Shown: one piece after another, positions 48,375 through 58,460 of the stretch
How the letters are laid out: every line of letters begins with the position of its first letter
How positions within the stretch are numbered: the stretch's first letter is position 1
Origin: Chamaecyparis obtusa
Lineage: Eukaryota; Streptophyta; Pinopsida; Cupressales; Cupressaceae
NCBI GenBank assembly: GCA_027943335.1
Contig: BSBK01001870.1
Coordinates: 496,001 to 560,000, forward strand
DNA: 64,000 nt
Direction of reading: 5' to 3'
Notes under the pieces: generated by a model
What the model was told of the DNA's origin: nothing
The model's input: only the letters and a program-made list of their open reading frames with translations
Databases searched by the model: none
Made by a program: the position numbers and the translations under genes

Positions 48375-49162
48375 AAACCCTAGTGAGATCGAATTTTCAT
48401 TTTCTTGGACTATGTGCGTTATTGCAAAACTTTTTGGAACATACATTGTTAGCACTCCTAGGGATTATCACATTCAGTCACTTGGCTATTCATGCGTAGG
48501 GTTGCTTTGTCCCCTATTCATTATTTTCAGACGTGCTTGAAATCACTTGCTTGCTATTTTGCGTGTCTATTTATCTATCTGGTTACTATGAATGAATCAA
48601 TTTGATACAATCTTCAAATCTAGATGGACAATTTTGTGAACAATCTAAAACTGAAAATCTGAAAAATTGCAAAATCTGATGTCAAACACCTTTCTGGAGT
48701 CAAAAGTTGTCTTGTAAAGTCAAAGATTTGTACAACTTTTGGAAAGTGTCGTTTCATTGCCCCCATATTGTCGTATGATAGCTGGTATATTGCCGTATGA
48801 GTTTTACTGCCAGTCAATTCAAAAAGTCAAAAGTCTTGCAATCAACTGTCATGTGAGTTTTGAAACTGTCGTACGAGTTTGTCAATTGTCATTTTATAGC
48901 ATACCCACTGTCGTACGAGCTTGCAGAAAGTCGTTTGAGAAATTTTGAAAAATTGCCAAAAAGTTGTCAGAACTCTCAGAAACCCGCTTTTCCAGCCTAT
49001 TTCCAGCGTCTGTCAAGAAAATCATTGTGTTAGGAATAGAGCAACAACTACTAAGAATCCAATCATTTTCCTAAAGTGGCCTTTTGAATTTGATTTAGCC
49101 TTTTATTTAATCGATTTGAGTCCTTTTCATCTTGTGTCAAAACCTTGTCATAACTATCAATC
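48375..49162 (+). other. Leader of Gypsy2, second part
   Basis: Leader sequence resumes after the hAT insertion with no supported gene. TCGTACGA occurs at 48869-48876 and 48911-48918, with variants such as GTCGTATGA near 48769. This repeats the motif cluster that follows the PBS. CAATC at 49158-49162 is the left target duplication of the copia element. Confidence 0.6.
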
Positions 49163-49587
49163 TGTTAAGATTAACAAGGCAGAAATAACAATTATGTGCA
49201 AATATAACTAATATCAGAAAATAATAAACCACACAGAATAGAACACAATGGCACACAAATTTAACGTGGTTCACCCAATCCCTGGGCTACGTCCACCAAC
49301 AGCGAGTCCAATATTATTATTATCCAGTGATTACAACCTGATTACAATCCGTAATCCCTTACAGCCCAATTCTGCCGCAAGTACTAAAATCATACTTCGT
49401 AAAAATCCCTAACCCTAAGCCATATTATACAATATTTTCCCGCTTTAGGGTTAGAATGAGTTATAAGTAGTCGGCCCAAATAACCGAAAAAAGTAGTCGG
49501 CCTCAAATAACCCCGGCGAGGTCGGGAGGAAAAGTGTACAGTACTTTCTTGGATAGTACTTTCCTGATTAGTCACCACAAGCTAACA
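49163..49587 (-). repeat. 3' LTR of the copia element
   Basis: A 425-bp LTR paired with 53785-54209. On the minus strand the purine-rich CCAAGTGGGAGATTG immediately precedes it and serves as polypurine tract. Confidence 0.94.
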
Positions 49588-49602
49588 ATCTCCCACTTGG
49601 TG
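49588..49602 (-). promoter_or_regulatory. Polypurine tract of the copia element
   Basis: The plus strand ATCTCCCACTTGG just inside the LTR reads CCAAGTGGGAGAT on the minus strand, next to the TGTTAGC end of the 3' LTR. This is the standard position. Confidence 0.7.
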
Positions 49603-49729
49603 ACTGATCAGTATCCACACTATACTAAAAAACCTCCCACTTGGAGACTGATCCTGTAGCAATACCGCTACCCACATGAGGCTCCCACTGGATTGAACCA
49701 CCTTGGACTCAGTTGTTCCTTTATTTTGT

Positions 49730-52700
49730 TCAGTCTAAAAGACCAACTGAAGCTGAACATGAGTTCAACTTCTCCCTTGTTACTACCTTGGTAAACATAT
49801 CTGTTAGATTATCATCAGTATGAATCTTTTCCAGCCTTAACTGTCCATCATCCAAAACTGATCGAATGAAATGGTACCGCAACTGTATGTGTTTTGTCTT
49901 TGAGTGCAAAGCAGAATTCTTTGCAAGATGAATGGCACTTTGGCTATCTGTATGTAGAAAATTATCCTTTTGTGGATGTCCCAATTCTTCCATGAAGAAT
50001 TGAAGCCATATCATCTCCTTGGCTGCCTCTGTAGCAGCAACATACTCTGCCTCTGTAGTGGATAAAGCAACCACCTTTTGTAGTCGAGAAATCCAACTCA
50101 CTGCTGTCCCACCAACAGTAAATATATAACCTGTAGTACTCCGCCTACTATCTAGATCTCCTGCCAAATCTGAGTCAACATAGCCTTGTACAGTAGTAGT
50201 AGAACCCCCAAAGTGTAAACACTTACTGGATGTGCCTCTCAAATATCTGAGAATCCATTTGACTGCATTCCAATGCTCAATACCAGGGTTACTCATATAA
50301 CGGCTAACGACTCCCACTGCGTGTGCAATATCTGGCCTAGTACATACCATAGCATACATTAAGCTCCCTACAGCTGAAGCATAAGGTACCTTAGACATTT
50401 TAGTCTCTTCTTCTGGTGTCTTGGGACACATATCCTTAGTCAATTTCAAATGACCAGGCAAAGGTGTGCTGACAGCTTTGGCATTTTCCATACAGAAACG
50501 TTGCAACACCTTCTCAATATAATCAGCCTGAGATAGAGACAATTTCCTATTTTTTCTATCTCTACAAATTTTCATACCAAGGATTTGTTTTGCTGCCCCC
50601 AAATCCTTCATAGAAAAAGATTTTGCTAACTGTTGTTTCAACCCCTTAATGTGATCCATGTTAGACCTAGCTACAAGCATATCATCAACATATAAACATA
50701 AAATAATGTAGCTGTCATCATCCAACCTCTTAAAATAAACACAATGGTCAGAATGACACCGACTATATCCATGCCCATTCATAAAAGTGTCAAATTTAAT
50801 ATACCATTGCCGAGGTGCTTGCTTCAAGCCATATAAACTTTTCTGCAATCTGCACACCAAATTCTCCTTACCCTTGACCTCAAATCCTTGTGGCTGAACC
50901 ATATATATTTCTTCATCCAAATCACCATGAAGAAAGACTATTTTAACATCAAGCTGCTCTAAATGCAAATCTTTAGTAGCCACAATACTTAAAACAGTAC
51001 GAATAGAAGTCATTTTAACAACTGGAGAAAATATCTCATCAAAATCAATACCATGTTTCTGTGCAAATCCTTTTACAACTAATCTGGCTTTAAATCTTTT
51101 CGTACCTCCATCCTCTTCTTTGATCCTGTAAACCCATTTATTCTGTAAAGCCCTTTTACCTGCAGGTAACTTACGTAAATCCCATGTCTGATTTTTCAGC
51201 AAAGAGTCCATTTCATCTGTCATTGCAGACTCCCACTGAAGCTTTGTATCCACTTGCACAGCTTCATTATAACATTCAGGTTCACCAGCATCTGTTAACA
51301 GAATAGAATACAAAGATGGAGAAAATTTTTCTGGAGGTCTACTTAGCCTTGTTGACCATCTAACACTCACTGGGGTGTGTGGTATTTGTTGTTGCTGTTG
51401 TTGCGGAGCATAAGGAACTACTGGAACATGAACTTGTGGAGTATCATCCAGTACTACATAGTCATTTTCTTTCTTCTCATGCTGCAGCAATAGATCTTTG
51501 TACAATACTTTCTCATTGAATATGACATCCCTGCTTCTTACAATTTTATGATTTTCAAAATCCCAAAGCCTATAACCAAATTCATCAATGCCATACCCAA
51601 CAAATACACATTTCTTTGACTTAGCTTCCAGCTTGGTTCTATTTTCAGAATCTATAAGTGCAAAAGCTTCACAACCAAAGGTTTTGAGAAAAGAATAACT
51701 CACCTTCTTACCACTCCATGCTTCCTCTGGAATACCACAGTCCAAAGGAGTAGAGGGGCTTCTATTGATTAAATAAACAGCAGTGTTCACTGCCTCTGCC
51801 CACATATTTTTGGGCAGCCTAGCATGCAACCTCATACTCCTTGCACGCTCCATTATTGTCCTGTTCATGCGTTCAGCCACTCCATTTTCTTGTGGAGTCC
51901 TTGGTACAATTTTTTGCCTACGAATACCATTAGAGGAACAATATTCTTCAAATTCTGTGCTGCAATACTCACCACCATTATCAGATCTGAGACATTTTAA
52001 CTTTTTACCAGTCTCAGTCTCAACCAAGCATTTCCATTTCTTAAAAGTTTGAAATACATCAGATTTCTGTCTAAGGAAATAAATCCATACTTTTCTTGTT
52101 GCATCATCTATAAATGTAACATAATACAGAGAGCCACCAAGGGAAGATACCTGAGCTGGTCCCCATACATCTGTATGCACAAGCTCTAATCTCTCATTTT
52201 TCTTTTCCTTCCCACTCTTCACAAAACTAACTCTCTTTTGTTTTCCATAAACACAACTTTCACAGAAATCCATATTGACACATTTCAGACCAGGTAAAAC
52301 TTTCTTTGAATGAAGTAATTTCATACCTTTTTCACTCATGTGCCTGAGTCTGTTGTGCCACAGTGCTGTGTCAAAATCTACAGCAACAGTTTGATGTTCT
52401 TCCTGCTCAACTGCAGCCACTGTTCCTGAGCATTCATTATCTTCTGAAACAATTAAAGTAGAAGGAACAGTATGACCTGTACAAAGATATAAGGTGCCTA
52501 CTTTCACACCTTTTGCTACTACTAAGGAACCTTTTGAAACCTTCCAATTTTTATCATTAAAAGTAACTGTGCAACCCTCATCACCCAGTTGCCCTGCTGA
52601 AATTAAATTCCTACTCAGCCTTGGAACATGTCTTACCTCTTGTAGTAGCCAATGATTCCCATTCTGCAACTTAATCTTAATTTTTCCCTTTCCAACAATC

Positions 52701-53686
52701 TGACAGGGTTCATTATCTCCCAAATAAACTAGCCCAAAATCCCCTTGGACATAATCAATAAAATAACTTCTATGGGGTGTAGCATGAAATGAAGCCCCAG
52801 AATCTAAAACCCATGAATCATCAATACTTTCCAAGGACAAGAGCAAAGCATCCTCCTCAGATTTGTTACTTACCACATTTGCCTCCTTGTTTCCATCATT
52901 TTTGTCTCCTTGATCTTTCTTCTGAGACCAACAATCTTTCTTCTTATGACCTGGTTTTCCACAGTACCAGCAATCATTTGGCCCTTTAGATTCCGACCTC
53001 TTTCCCTTTGATTTTCCTCTTGATTTCCCACGATTTCCAGAGTTGTTTCCTCTATCTCTTGTTCTGCCTCTGCTTTCTGTGTTCAATACACTACCCGATG
53101 TGGATGCCCCTGAGCTTTTCCTATGAATTTCCTCACTCAATATAACACCAATAACATCATCATACTTTAGGGTATTAGAACCAGAAACAGAATTACTAAC
53201 AGCCATTACCAAGCCATTCCAGCTTTCTGGCAAAGAACACAAAATCAAGAGAGCCCTAACCTCTTCATCAAAAGTAATTTTAACCGAGGTTAATTGACTT
53301 GTAACTGTATTAAACTCATTCAAATGATCAATAACTGTTCCACCTTCTACCATTTTCATATTAAATAAACGCTTCATAAGAAATACCTTGTTTGAAGCTG
53401 AAGGCTTTTCATACAACTTCGCTAGGGTTTCCATCAGATCTTTAGCTGTCTTTGCTTCAGTAATATTGAATGCCACTGATTGTGCCAGGCATAGACGAAT
53501 ACTCCCCAGTGCCTTCCTATCCAAAATATCCCAATCCTCCTGAGACATTGATTGCTCTTTCTTGGCTACTCCCTCTAATGGATGCCATAGATCCTTCTGA
53601 TAGAGATAATCCTCCATTTGCATCTTCCATAACTGGAAGTTCTGCCCATTAAACTTATCAACCTTCAGCCTACCCTCTTCTGCCAT
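49730..53686 (-). CDS. Copia gag-pol polyprotein, intact
   Basis: One uninterrupted frame of about 1318 residues from the ATG of MAEEGRLKVDKFNG. Gag spans about 1-230, followed by the zinc knuckle CWYCGKPGHKKKDC at 239-252. The protease has DSGASFH at about 295-301. Integrase has an HHCC-type region at 443-479, then catalytic D506 (HTDVWGP), D569 (RSDNGGEY) and E605 (NGVAERMN), which fits the DD35E spacing. The RT has QLDVKIVFLHGDL near 912-924 and YVDD at 999-1002. RNase H covers about 1168-1250, with GYVDSDLAG, STTEAEY and HTDSQSA. The order with integrase before RT is diagnostic of Ty1/copia. The product copies element RNA to DNA in cytoplasmic particles and inserts it in the nucleus. All key residues are present, so it is likely functional. 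The ATG at 53686 is chosen because sequence upstream offers only GTG. Confidence 0.97.
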   Translation of the reverse strand: MAEEGRLKVDKFNGQNFQLWKMQMEDYLYQKDLWHPLEGVAKKEQSMSQEDWDILDRKALGSIRLCLAQSVAFNITEAKTAKDLMETLAKLYEKPSASNKVFLMKRLFNMKMVEGGTVIDHLNEFNTVTSQLTSVKITFDEEVRALLILCSLPESWNGLVMAVSNSVSGSNTLKYDDVIGVILSEEIHRKSSGASTSGSVLNTESRGRTRDRGNNSGNRGKSRGKSKGKRSESKGPNDCWYCGKPGHKKKDCWSQKKDQGDKNDGNKEANVVSNKSEEDALLLSLESIDDSWVLDSGASFHATPHRSYFIDYVQGDFGLVYLGDNEPCQIVGKGKIKIKLQNGNHWLLQEVRHVPRLSRNLISAGQLGDEGCTVTFNDKNWKVSKGSLVVAKGVKVGTLYLCTGHTVPSTLIVSEDNECSGTVAAVEQEEHQTVAVDFDTALWHNRLRHMSEKGMKLLHSKKVLPGLKCVNMDFCESCVYGKQKRVSFVKSGKEKKNERLELVHTDVWGPAQVSSLGGSLYYVTFIDDATRKVWIYFLRQKSDVFQTFKKWKCLVETETGKKLKCLRSDNGGEYCSTEFEEYCSSNGIRRQKIVPRTPQENGVAERMNRTIMERARSMRLHARLPKNMWAEAVNTAVYLINRSPSTPLDCGIPEEAWSGKKVSYSFLKTFGCEAFALIDSENRTKLEAKSKKCVFVGYGIDEFGYRLWDFENHKIVRSRDVIFNEKVLYKDLLLQHEKKENDYVVLDDTPQVHVPVVPYAPQQQQQQIPHTPVSVRWSTRLSRPPEKFSPSLYSILLTDAGEPECYNEAVQVDTKLQWESAMTDEMDSLLKNQTWDLRKLPAGKRALQNKWVYRIKEEDGGTKRFKARLVVKGFAQKHGIDFDEIFSPVVKMTSIRTVLSIVATKDLHLEQLDVKIVFLHGDLDEEIYMVQPQGFEVKGKENLVCRLQKSLYGLKQAPRQWYIKFDTFMNGHGYSRCHSDHCVYFKRLDDDSYIILCLYVDDMLVARSNMDHIKGLKQQLAKSFSMKDLGAAKQILGMKICRDRKNRKLSLSQADYIEKVLQRFCMENAKAVSTPLPGHLKLTKDMCPKTPEEETKMSKVPYASAVGSLMYAMVCTRPDIAHAVGVVSRYMSNPGIEHWNAVKWILRYLRGTSSKCLHFGGSTTTVQGYVDSDLAGDLDSRRSTTGYIFTVGGTAVSWISRLQKVVALSTTEAEYVAATEAAKEMIWLQFFMEELGHPQKDNFLHTDSQSAIHLAKNSALHSKTKHIQLRYHFIRSVLDDGQLRLEKIHTDDNLTDMFTKVVTREKLNSCSASVGLLD

Positions 53687-53772
53687 TTCTCCCACTTAAC
53701 CGAGAGACTCTCCCACTAACTCGTGAGACCTGCTTCAGAGAATAGATGAAAGAACGAATGAAATAACCTCGC

Positions 53773-53784
53773 TCTGATACCACT
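53773..53784 (-). promoter_or_regulatory. Primer-binding site of the copia element
   Basis: The minus strand reads AAGTGGTATCAGAGC just inside the 5' LTR. It contains the initiator tRNA-Met complement TGGTATCAGAGC, about two bases after the LTR end. Confidence 0.92.
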
Positions 53785-54209
53785 TGTTAAGATTAACAAG
53801 GCAGAAATAACAATTATGTGCAAATATAACTAATATCAGAAAATAATAAACCACACAGAATAGAACACAATGGCACACAGATTTAACGTGGTTCACCCAA
53901 TCCCTGGGCTACGTCCACCAACAGCGAGTCCAATATTATTATTATCCAGTGATTACAACCTGATTACAATCCGTAATCCCTTACAGCCCAATTCTGCCAC
54001 AAGTACTAAAATCATACTTCGTAAAAATCCCTAACCCTAAGCTATATTATACAATATTTTCCCGCTTTAGGGTTAGAATGAGTTATAAGTAGTCGGCCCA
54101 AATAACTGAAAAAAGTAGTCGGCCTCAAATAACCCCGGCGTGGTCGGGAGGAAAAGTGTACAGTACTTTCCTGGATAGTACTTTCCTGATTAGTCACCAC
54201 AAGCTAACA
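53785..54209 (-). repeat. 5' LTR of the copia element
   Basis: A 425-bp LTR paired with 49163-49587, with six differences counted by eye. It carries the element's promoter in minus orientation. CAATC follows at 54210-54214. Confidence 0.94.
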
Positions 54210-54424
54210 CAATCTTCAATCCATCTTCAAAAGGGCTAAGTGTTGTGAACTCGTGTCTGCTATCTTTTGGGCATCTACCCATACATCTAGGGCACAATCT
54301 CCTTCATTTAGGTCTAATCTAAGCTTCAATCAATCAACCTTGACAAGGTTGTGTCATTTGATATTCTTGAATCAGATCTTTCTTTAGTTGTCTTCATCAT
54401 ATTCTTTTGTTTCACCCAAGGTTA

Positions 54425-55935
54425 ATGGTGGAAACTAGAGCTTCCTCTCACAAGAAATCTGGAGAAGCATCCCACACCTTACCTTTGACTCATATCCATG
54501 GTCCAACTCTTGAACAACTATACAATTTTGTTCTTTACAAAGATGATGGTCTTGGAAACTCTCAATTAAAAACCAGATACATATCCCCTCCATCAACTCA
54601 TGGAGGTAATCAACAAACTCCTCCTTGATCTATCCTAGGGAGTCTTAAAACTCCTACCATGTCTCAAGTAGGGACAAACCATGGCTCTCAAAGAGCTCAA
54701 TCTCAACATGGTGCAGATTAGGAACCCACACCTGAAGAAATTTCTCGGTATCAAAATGACGATGACTTCAAAAGAATGATGAAGCATTTCTTGAAAGAAG
54801 ATAGAGAAACATACTTTTTACAATTAGCTCATCAAGGAGCTAAACGTCCTCCCAAATTTAATGTGAAAGATATCATTACACATGAGGAAGAAACTCCTAT
54901 TTTGGCTATGATGAAACAAATGCATGCCATGCAAGTAAAACTTAACAAAATGGAAAAAGAAAAAGAACCTAAGGAGTTCTCCATGGAGGCCCTATGTCCT
55001 TTTCCATTCGATAAAGACTTGTATATGCCACCATTACCTAAAAGGGTGGAAATGTTGAAATATGATAAGTATGATGGAAACTCGGATCCTCAAGATCATG
55101 TAAGAGAATTCTGTACTCAATCTATGGAGTTCATGCATGAACCAACCTATCTAATGCATCTTTTCCCTCGATCTCTGGGAGGAGCAGCCATTCATTGGTT
55201 CTCTAGAATGCCACCTACAATCAAAACCTTTGAGGAGTTGATCAAATTGTTCTATCAACAATAGTCTTACAACATCCAACATCTAGTCACCATGATTGAT
55301 ATCTGCAATCTCAAGCAATATCCAGGAGAACCATTCCTGACATTTCTCAAAATATGGAGAAAGAAATTCTCTCTATATGCTAGGCCTATTCCAGAAATTG
55401 AGAAGTTGGAAATCTTCATCAACAATCTTGTTCCAGAAATCAACTACCCTTTACAAATGCAAAATCATACATCTTTTGACAAGATGGTAGATAATGCAAT
55501 CAAAATTGAAAAAGTACTTGTAAAAAAAGGAGACGTCACACTTCAAAAGGACAAGTATGAATCTAGTTCTAAAGATAAGAATAAAATTGGAACAAGAATA
55601 AGGGCATTGTCATAGATGGCGTCATTGATAATCATGCCTCATCTAAGGCACCTACTTTCAATCTAACCATTGGTAGTCAAGCCATCAAAGCTTCAGAACA
55701 AAAGGTGTCCGAATCATCTCAAAAGAAGCCAGAATACAAATCTTGGTCTGCTAATAATAAATGAAAGTTCACTCCTCTTGGAGAATCTTTGGAATTAGCT
55801 ATGAGAACTCTACTGGCTAATAACATCATCTCTTTGCCTGAGATCCGATAATCTGATCCTGATCCTAAGCTGAAATGGTGGAGGGAGAATGAATTCTATG
55901 ATTTCCATCGGGGTAAAGGTCACAAAACTAATAAC
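54425..55935 (+). pseudogene. gag: Gypsy2 gag, broken
   Basis: It starts at the ATG of MVETRASSHKK, equivalent to MPVTTRSQ of Gypsy1. The capsid core includes KRVEMLKYDKYDGNSDPQDH, FPRSLGGAAIHWF and YPGEPF, each aligning with Gypsy1. The Cys/His stretch (FHRGKGHKTNNC) follows near 55902-55937. In-frame stops include TGA after QTPP, TAG near 54719, TAG at 55262 and TGA at 55762. A frameshift lies near 55590-55615. The TGA at 55762 is at the same aligned place as a TGA in Gypsy1. This capsid gene is not functional. Confidence 0.83.
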
Positions 55936-57180
55936 TGCTTGCGCTTGAAGCATACCATTCAAGACAAGATTGATAGTGGAGAAATCATGATTGATAATCC
56001 TAAAAGCAATAATGATTACACAACATTCACTGAACCATTTCCAAAGCATAGCCAAGGAGATTCATCTTCTCAACCTAATGTGGGTGCTAAGGTCAATTAT
56101 GCCTATCTTGGAAATAATACTGTCATCAATATGGTTGAACCAAGCCTATCTGAGTGTTGCAATGCCATCACAATTGTAAGAAGAGATAGAGAAAATCAAT
56201 CAGCTAACATAGTTACTCGATCAAAAGCTCAGGCACACCTACAAGGACAAATCCCAGATCAATCAAATGTCCCTAAGGTGCCTTTCAATCTGTCTTCCAC
56301 TTCTAAACATAGGGCAACATCTAAATCTTCAAATCCTAAGGACACGAGGCTTACTTCATACAGTATCATTCAACAACTCCAACATACTAATGCTAAAATC
56401 TCCATGTTTGAGTTGCTTCGAATATCTCTAGCTCATAGAGCCATTCTAGACAAAGCTCTACTTGGATCCAATGTTCTTGATAACCTTGATTTAGATAGAT
56501 TCCAGGCTATGGTTGGTCATCTTACGTCTCCACAGTATATCTCCTTTTCAGAGGATGATGATAAATCCTTGAGTCATCCGCATAACCAGCCCTTGCATAT
56601 TGAAGTCTTGATCCAAAACCGTCATGTCAAATGTGTGTTGATAGATGGAGGCGTTGGTCTGAATATTTGTTCTTACAGCTTGATCACACAATTGGGATTT
56701 TTAGAAACAACCATTGGTCCTAGAAAGAAAATAACTATCAAAGCATATGATGAAGAGGAAAGATCCTCCAAGGGAACAATTTTCTTGCCTATTAGAACAG
56801 GTACTGTCATCAGAGATACTATATGTCAAGTTCTTGATATACCTTTGGCTTACAACATCCTTCTAGGGAGACCATGGATACATGAGATGAGAGCTATTCC
56901 TTCTACATACCATTAGTGCTTGAAATTTCCTTGTGACGGAGTAGAGGTAACCATTCCAGCTGACGTGTCAACAACTTGCAATGCATTGAAGGCAAATGCA
57001 GATAAACTTGTTCCTAATAATCGAGAATCTTCCACTAAGAAAACAAATGTAGCATCCACCTCTAAGATGGAAGACATTGCAAAAGATGTCAATATCAAAG
57101 AAAATGGTATGGGAGAATACACTATAGAGCCAGTCTTGTCTTTGACATCTCTCCCTATCTCACCTAAGTCTTATGGGCAA
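55936..57180 (+). pseudogene. Gypsy2 protease region, broken
   Basis: The frame continues with the retropepsin-type motif VLIDGGVGLNICS near 56637-56675, KKITIKAYDEEE, and [15 protein letters not shown] near 56836-56880. A TAG at 56914-56916 (TYH*CLKF) replaces the CAG of Gypsy1 (TYHQCVKF), a directly visible C-to-T change. The segment ends with GMGEYTIEPV, shared with Gypsy1. Confidence 0.82.
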
Positions 57181-58460
57181 GCTCAAAAATAGTTCAAACC
57201 AAAATCTAAGGAACCTCTTGAGGCATATAAAGGAAAATTTGTTGCAGAGAAAGTACCTAAGCAAGAATTTGAAGAAGATGAAGCTGTGCTTGCATGGCTT
57301 TACAAAGATGAACCTAAATCCCAAGTTGTTTCACCTAGTGACTCTAAAGTATTGAAGGTTCCTTCTAAGTCATATGGCCCAAGGGATAAATTGATAACTA
57401 AGATGGGATATAAAGGAAAAGAACCTCTAGGTCTATAGGGTAAAGGTCTTCTGTCACCTCTTGAACATCGTGGTCGAGAAAACAAGAATACAATAGGTCT
57501 AGGATACATGAGGAAGCCTTTCTATCTTAGCAAGAACTCTCCACATGTTCTAAAACAAATTGAGCCTTCCGTAGCAAATTAATTGAAAAAGGAAATAATT
57601 GAACAATCTGATAGTGATGATTCTGACACCACTGATGAGCTCATTCCTTATGAGCATTTTCCTAAAGAAATCAAAGACCTTCTTGATGCTAAAGATGATC
57701 CAATAAAAATAATTAATGTACTAGAAACACAAGAACCTTCTGTAAACCAAGAGATAGTTGCAACACAAGAAACAACTAATCTCAAAGACAATCAAACAGA
57801 CAAAGAGGAAGGTGGTAGTTATTCTAAGATAGATTCTCATGAGTATGAATTCAAATCAGAATCTGAGGGTAACCCTTCTTGGGGTATTCATCTTGACTTT
57901 ACTCATGTTCTTAGATTTCATAGAGGTATAGATGAAGAATCTAATGACTATGAATGGGGAGCCATTCCAGAAGAAGATGAGCTTATCACAGAGAAACATG
58001 TTGATGTTATTCACCAATATGCATCTAAACCCAATGTAAGTCTAGAGTGAAATGATGAACTTATCGAGTCTAATCCACTGATGGTTGAAGTGGACTATCA
58101 CAATGACACTGAGCCTATTCATGAATTGAATGTCTTAAGTTGTAATATCACCTTTGAACTCAAGCATCAGGTTAGGACCAATGATGATAGATCCATATCC
58201 GTAAACACTCTTTCCCAATCTTTCACCACTTTGACTATCCAACATCCTGAACTTCTTGATCAAACCTCCACAAATCCGAGCCATGGTATTTATACCTTCC
58301 CGAATGACTATGCCCTTGCTTGCTACCTCAATGCAGTTGAGCCTATGAGGACTTCCATTAGTGAACCGAGTGTTAGCATGATGGAGTCAGACATCAAGTA
58401 TCTCAGTTAGAAAAATAAGAATAAGAATAAAAAGAAAAGGAGTTCTGAGGGTGAAAACCA
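57181..58460 (+). pseudogene. Gypsy2 acidic linker with G-patch-like segment, broken
   Basis: A poorly conserved, acidic region between protease and RT, typical in position for Tat elements. At 57391-57510 it encodes KMGYKGKEPLGL, a TAG, GKGLLSP and then IGLGYM, which has the spacing of a G-patch. Long Asp/Glu-rich stretches follow (EQSDSDDSDTTDEL). Stops at 57190, 57436, 57580, 58048 and 58408 all lie in one frame. The linker's role is unknown. Confidence 0.65.

Larger units (their letters stand above)
49163..54209 (-). mobile_element. Young, apparently intact Ty1/copia element (Tork/Tnt1-like)
   Basis: A 5047-bp element with two 425-bp LTRs (TGTTAAGATT to AAGCTAACA), flanked by CAATC at 49158-49162 and 54210-54214. 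A tRNA-iMet PBS follows the right LTR and a polypurine stretch precedes the left LTR on the minus strand. The single polyprotein frame is intact. The LTRs differ at six positions by eye (about 98.6% identity), so this is the youngest dated insertion in the window. It sits in the Gypsy2 leader. All signals needed for mobility are visible. The Tork/Tnt1-like lineage is inferred from gag and domain style. Confidence 0.95.
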
